The notes under the pieces are model-generated. The model had not been told where the DNA came from. It saw nothing but the letters and a program-made list of their open reading frames with translations, and made no database searches. A stretch of 64,000 nt of DNA from Paroedura picta (Eukaryota > Chordata > Lepidosauria > Squamata > Gekkonidae). A program made the translations under genes and the position numbers. Below, piece after piece: positions 60,601-64,000 of this stretch. Location of the stretch: positions 42,885,001 through 42,949,000 of the forward strand of contig NC_135376.1 in NCBI RefSeq assembly GCF_049243985.1, given 5' to 3'. The first letter of the stretch is position 1; each line of letters begins with the position of its first letter.

Positions 60601-62455
60601 GCCTACAGTCTGCTTTTTGTAAGAAAGATCCAAAGCGCGCTGGCTTTGCCGCACTAACCGTCACCCAGGACCTGGCTCAACGTGGGGTTTGTATCAGGGT
60701 TCAGGGGCGCACTGCTCAACAGGCCTCTTGTTCGAGGGCAGAACAAGCACGCGCGTTCCTTGTCACTTGTGAACAGGGCTGAAGACCTCAGGCCGCGACG
60801 CTTATTCCAGACGAAGCCAGTTAAGGTCATTGGTGTGGCAGCGCCGCCTCACGGGAGGGGGCCGGCCTTCCCCCTTCTCTCTGCAACGCCCACTGCCCCT
60901 GGGCCTGCGGCACGAAGGGGGCCCCTGGGCCTACGACCCCCCCTTAATGTGCGACGTGCACTGCGGGGGGGGGGTCGTTGCTCCTGGGGGCGACTAAAGG
61001 GGCCGTCCAGCTGCAGCCGACTCCTGCCCCCCTCCGTGGCGGGGCTTTTCCGAGGCGCTTTGCCATGCCCTGGCTCTGCGCCGCAACCCCAGCACTAGCC
61101 CAGCATGCCGCCCGCATGCAGGGGCGCGGGGCAATCCTGCCGACACAGCGGCAGACGCCCCGGCGGGGTTCTGGCGCTCCAGAAGAGCCTTTGCCTAGCG
61201 CAGCCCTGGGGCCTGCTGGGCCTTTCCGCCGGGGGGGGGGCTTATTCGAACCCCCCCCAGGCCATAAGACGGGAGGAGGAGGAGGCCTTGCGGGCCGGGG
61301 AGGAGCTCGGGCCGAGCGGTGCCTCCCCTAGGGAGAACTGGCCAAGCAGACGGGAAGTTCTGCCAGAGCCCCCGGCGTCAGGGGGGCGGGGCTGGTTGTT
61401 CGACTGCCTCCCCCCGCCATGCCCCCAGACGCCGCCCGGGCACCTCCCCTCTTAAGCGCTGGGGCCCCTTCCGTCGTGCTCCGGAGTCCCAGCGGGAAGG
61501 GTCTTTCCCGGCCAGTGGCCGCTTTAGCGGCGAGGCCGTGGGCATCCTCGCCACTTGTGCTGCGCTCCCAGCAGCTGGAAAGGAAGGCGGGGAATGGCCC
61601 GCTCAGGGGCACCGGGGCGGCGTGGGGGATGCCTGGCCGGCTCTACTCCCCCGACATTTCCCTCGAGGGCTCTCCCAAGGCGTCTCCCGAGCCCCGCAGC
61701 CCCCGGGGACTTCTGCCGCCTCCACCTGCCCTCTCACCATGCCAGGCCCGGGCAAGGCAGCCCCGTCCTTGAAGCGCCCCCCCCCCCGGCCCGCTGGTGA
61801 CAAAACCAGGGGAACAAATCGGCAGCCCCTCGGCCCGCCCAAGCGCAGCGTGGAGCCGCGCGGGCCGTCAATCTGGCCCTTTGTCCCGGCCCCCCTTTTG
61901 TTCCGCGGCCCAATAAGCGCCGCTCCTCAGCCCCTTCCCGGCGGGGCCTTTCAGAGCCGACCCGGCCGCCACAATGGGCCGCTTTGCGCCGCGCGCTCCC
62001 CATTCAGGCCCTTGGCAGCCGCGACCGGCCCGGACAAGGGGATTACAGCGGCGGGCCCAGCGGGCACAGGCCCCAAACCGGCCTCCTCCCCAGTCCCCCG
62101 ACGGCCACCCCTCCCGCCGGCCCGCGGAGAGCGAGGGAAGGAAGGGCGGGCGCTGGCCAAAGAGCAGGCCGCCGAGGGCGCGGCGCCAGCCCGGTTCCCC
62201 GCAGCAGTCCGGTCACAGCTCTGCAGCCCCCCGAGCGCCGCATGGTCGATGTCCGCAGCAGGCCGGCAGGCTCCCTACAGGCCGGTTGCAAGAGGCCGGC
62301 GGAACCACACCGGGTGATAAAGCCGCAGGCAGGAGCCCTCCGACCAGGCTCGCCACCCACTCAGCCCTCAGGCCAGCCTGCTCCGCCCCCGGACACTCCT
62401 TCCTGGCCCTGCCTCCCTCCGAGCCAAGCCGGCGGGGACACACGTTGCACCTGCT
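60600..62455. other. CpG-rich region 3' of NKX2-3
   Basis: Very GC- and CpG-rich. Open frames up to 332 codons run on both strands with low-complexity Pro/Arg/Gly products and no recognised domain, as expected from base composition. SOX-like motifs cluster at 61811-61978. It may be a CpG island or a regulatory domain of the homeobox gene. Confidence 0.55.
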
Positions 62456-62461
62456 TTTATT
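62456..62461 (-). terminator. NKX2-3: NKX2-3 polyadenylation signal AATAAA
   Basis: The minus strand reads CCAATAAAAG about 320 nt past the NKX2-3 stop, in otherwise GC-rich sequence. Confidence 0.65.
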
Positions 62462-62781
62462 GGATCCTTTAACTCCTGGAGGCGGCGGCGGCGGCGGCTA
62501 TATCGATACACTTGAGATACAACGACAGGGAGGGGGGCTGGAGACTGCCTCCCCCCCCCCCCGCCCCGGCTTTGGCTTTGTACAAGCGAAGCTGCTCCAC
62601 AGCGGCTGGCCTCCTCTCCTCTCCTCCGCCCACCCGGCGCCTTTCCGGGCGCTTTGGCGCAAGGCGGCCAGCTGGCAGTTCCAGGCTGGTGGCGACCGTC
62701 GGGACGCCGAGAGGGACCCGCCGCCTGACCGGGGTCGGGGTCGGACTGGCCCGCAGCACGTGCTCCGTCCTCCTGGCGGGG

Positions 62782-63414
62782 CTACCAGGCTCGGATGCCC
62801 TGACTGCAGGAGGGCCCGGCGGCCGCCTGGTGGAGGGGGGGGAGCGCTGCCGCCGCCGCCGCCGCCGAAGCCCCCCATGTTCACGTAAGGCCCTGCGGGC
62901 GGCTGCACCGACGGGCCCCCGCTGCTGCCCGCCGGGTAGCTGCAGCCGTAACCGGCGCCGTAGGCGGCCGCGGGGGAGCCGGCGTAGGCGTAGTTGGGGA
63001 AGCCGTTGTAGGGGTAGGCGGCGGCGGCGTTGTAGGGCGCGCTGTAGGCCTGCGAGCCGCCCAAGCAGGGCTTGCCGTCCCTCACGAGCACGGGCACGGC
63101 CACTCGGCGCGGCGGGAGCGGCGGCTGGGGCTGGTGCTGCGGAGTCCCGGCCGTGGGGCCGCCCCCCAGCTCGAGCGCCTTGTCCTGCCGCTGCCGCTTG
63201 CACTTGTAGCGCCGGTTCTGGAACCAGATCTTGACCTGCGTGGACGTCAGCTTGAGGCTGCTGGCCAGGAGCTCCCGCTCGGGCGCCGACAAGTAGCGCT
63301 GCTGCTGGAAGCGGCGCTCCAGCTCGAAGACCTGCGCCTGCGAGAAGAGCACCCGCGGCTTCCTCCGGCCCCGCGCCTTGGGCCGCTCCGACGGCTCCTC
63401 GTCTGGCTCCTTCC
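62782..63414 (-). CDS. NKX2-3: NKX2-3 homeobox transcription factor, last exon (5' exon outside window)
   Basis: NK2-class homeodomain factor of gut mesoderm and spleen. The acceptor is at 63414/63415 (GTCCAG/GGAAGG); exon 1 with the TN domain lies beyond 64000. The homeodomain starts [20 protein letters not shown] and holds [13 protein letters not shown] with the NK2-class Tyr54. The NK2-specific domain follows ([15 protein letters not shown]), then an Ala/Tyr/Gly-rich tail. The true end is read as [18 protein letters not shown], matching the human NKX2-3 terminus. To reach it the frame must move by one base within the run of eight C (62835-62842); as written, the homeodomain frame instead runs on to about 62498. 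A homopolymer sequencing error is the likeliest cause. NKX2-5 shares the GIRAW end, but the PLHQ stretch and synteny favour NKX2-3. Confidence 0.92.
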
Positions 63415-64000
63415 CTGGACGGGGGAGAAAGGAGGAAAGAGTCGGGCTGAGAAAGCGACCCCGCGGCTGCAGAATGCCCGTGCCTCACGCAGGGGAGGGG
63501 GCCTTTGAGAAGTGCCCTGCAATGCCTCCCGCCTCCCCCGCCCCTTGCTGCAGGCTGCCTTCCCGGGCCTGGCTGAGTCCCGTCTGGAGGAAGCGGGGGG
63601 GGGGGTGTCCGCAGAGAGCGGGTACAACTAAGAAGGGGCCGATTCCTGGCTTTCCTTTGCTGGGGCCTGGCCTGTGCTCCGGCGGCCACCGCGACCGGAT
63701 CCGTCCGGAAGGGCCCCCAGGCCGTGGGCAGGCGGGACCCGTGGACTGTCTGGACTGTTGTGCTGGAGAGAAAGGCACCTCTGGGTGGGTGAGTGGGAGG
63801 AGCCACAGGAGATCAGACGAGAAGCCGGGGAGGGCAGACGTTTCCTTCTTGGTAAATCAGGGTGCTCTGGCGCCGGCAGGTTCCCACTTCCACGGCCGGC
63901 CCCGGGGCGAGGCTTGGCCGACTGGCGGTGGGAGGCCGCGCCGCTGCTCCTTGCCCCGGGAGAGGCTGCCCCCTCCACCGCACCCCTGACCGCTGGCCTT
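63415..64000 (-). other. NKX2-3 intron 1 (partial)
   Basis: GC-rich with no exon 1 match (no VKDILNLE coding stretch). Open frames here are composition artefacts. Confidence 0.6.

Noticed and set aside
61319-62888. Open frames of 332 and 304 codons on the plus strand
   Set aside because: Low-complexity Pro/Arg/Gly products in CpG-rich DNA, overlapping frames on both strands, no domain, no splice structure.
62469-63806. 445-codon minus-strand frame over NKX2-3
   Set aside because: A different frame from the homeodomain; it crosses the NKX2-3 acceptor and is Arg/Ala-rich by composition.

Overview
The window is a stretch of vertebrate nuclear DNA, most likely from a squamate reptile (lizard). 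The genes have many introns with GT-AG boundaries and CpG-island promoters. The interspersed repeats are of the kinds common in squamates: tRNA-derived SINEs with GAA/TTC tails, a SINE with a Bov-B-like CCTTTA tail (Sauria type), L2/CR1-like LINEs and small hAT-type elements. The repeat content is the only basis for naming the clade, so the species is not determined.

Seven genes were rebuilt exon by exon. From left to right they are ABCC2 (minus; exons 1-16, the 3' half lies beyond position 1), CUTC (minus), COX15 (plus), an ATP6V0E2-like V-ATPase subunit e gene (plus), ENTPD7 (minus), SLC25A28 (plus) and NKX2-3 (minus; last exon only, exon 1 lies beyond position 64000). From general knowledge, six of these have the same order and relative orientation as human 10q24.2. 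The ATP6V0E2-like gene does not belong to that human block; human ATP6V0E2 is on chromosome 7.

Layout: 0.7-13.9 kb ABCC2; 14-16 kb intergenic, with HNF1-like motifs upstream of ABCC2; 16.4-25.1 kb CUTC; 25.1-25.4 kb a 258 bp bidirectional promoter; 25.4-34.5 kb COX15; 35.1-36.7 kb LINE copies; 37.1-38.6 kb ATP6V0E2-like; 40.6-52.3 kb ENTPD7; 52.3-53.3 kb a divergent CpG-island promoter; 53.3-56.9 kb SLC25A28; 57.3-60.6 kb gene-poor; 60.6-64 kb a very GC-rich domain holding NKX2-3.

Several products deal with metals, heme or organelle membranes: CUTC (copper), COX15 (heme A for cytochrome oxidase), SLC25A28 (mitochondrial iron import), subunit e (proton pump) and ENTPD7 (nucleotide hydrolysis in internal membranes). 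ABCC2 is a canalicular export pump and NKX2-3 a gut/spleen homeobox factor. I see no operon-like or novel multi-gene system. The notable points are the extra V-ATPase gene, a GGGGCT repeat 14 nt from an ABCC2 splice donor, a tandemly duplicated splice donor, a one-base shift near the NKX2-3 C-terminus, and hAT insertions whose 8-bp target duplications are still legible.
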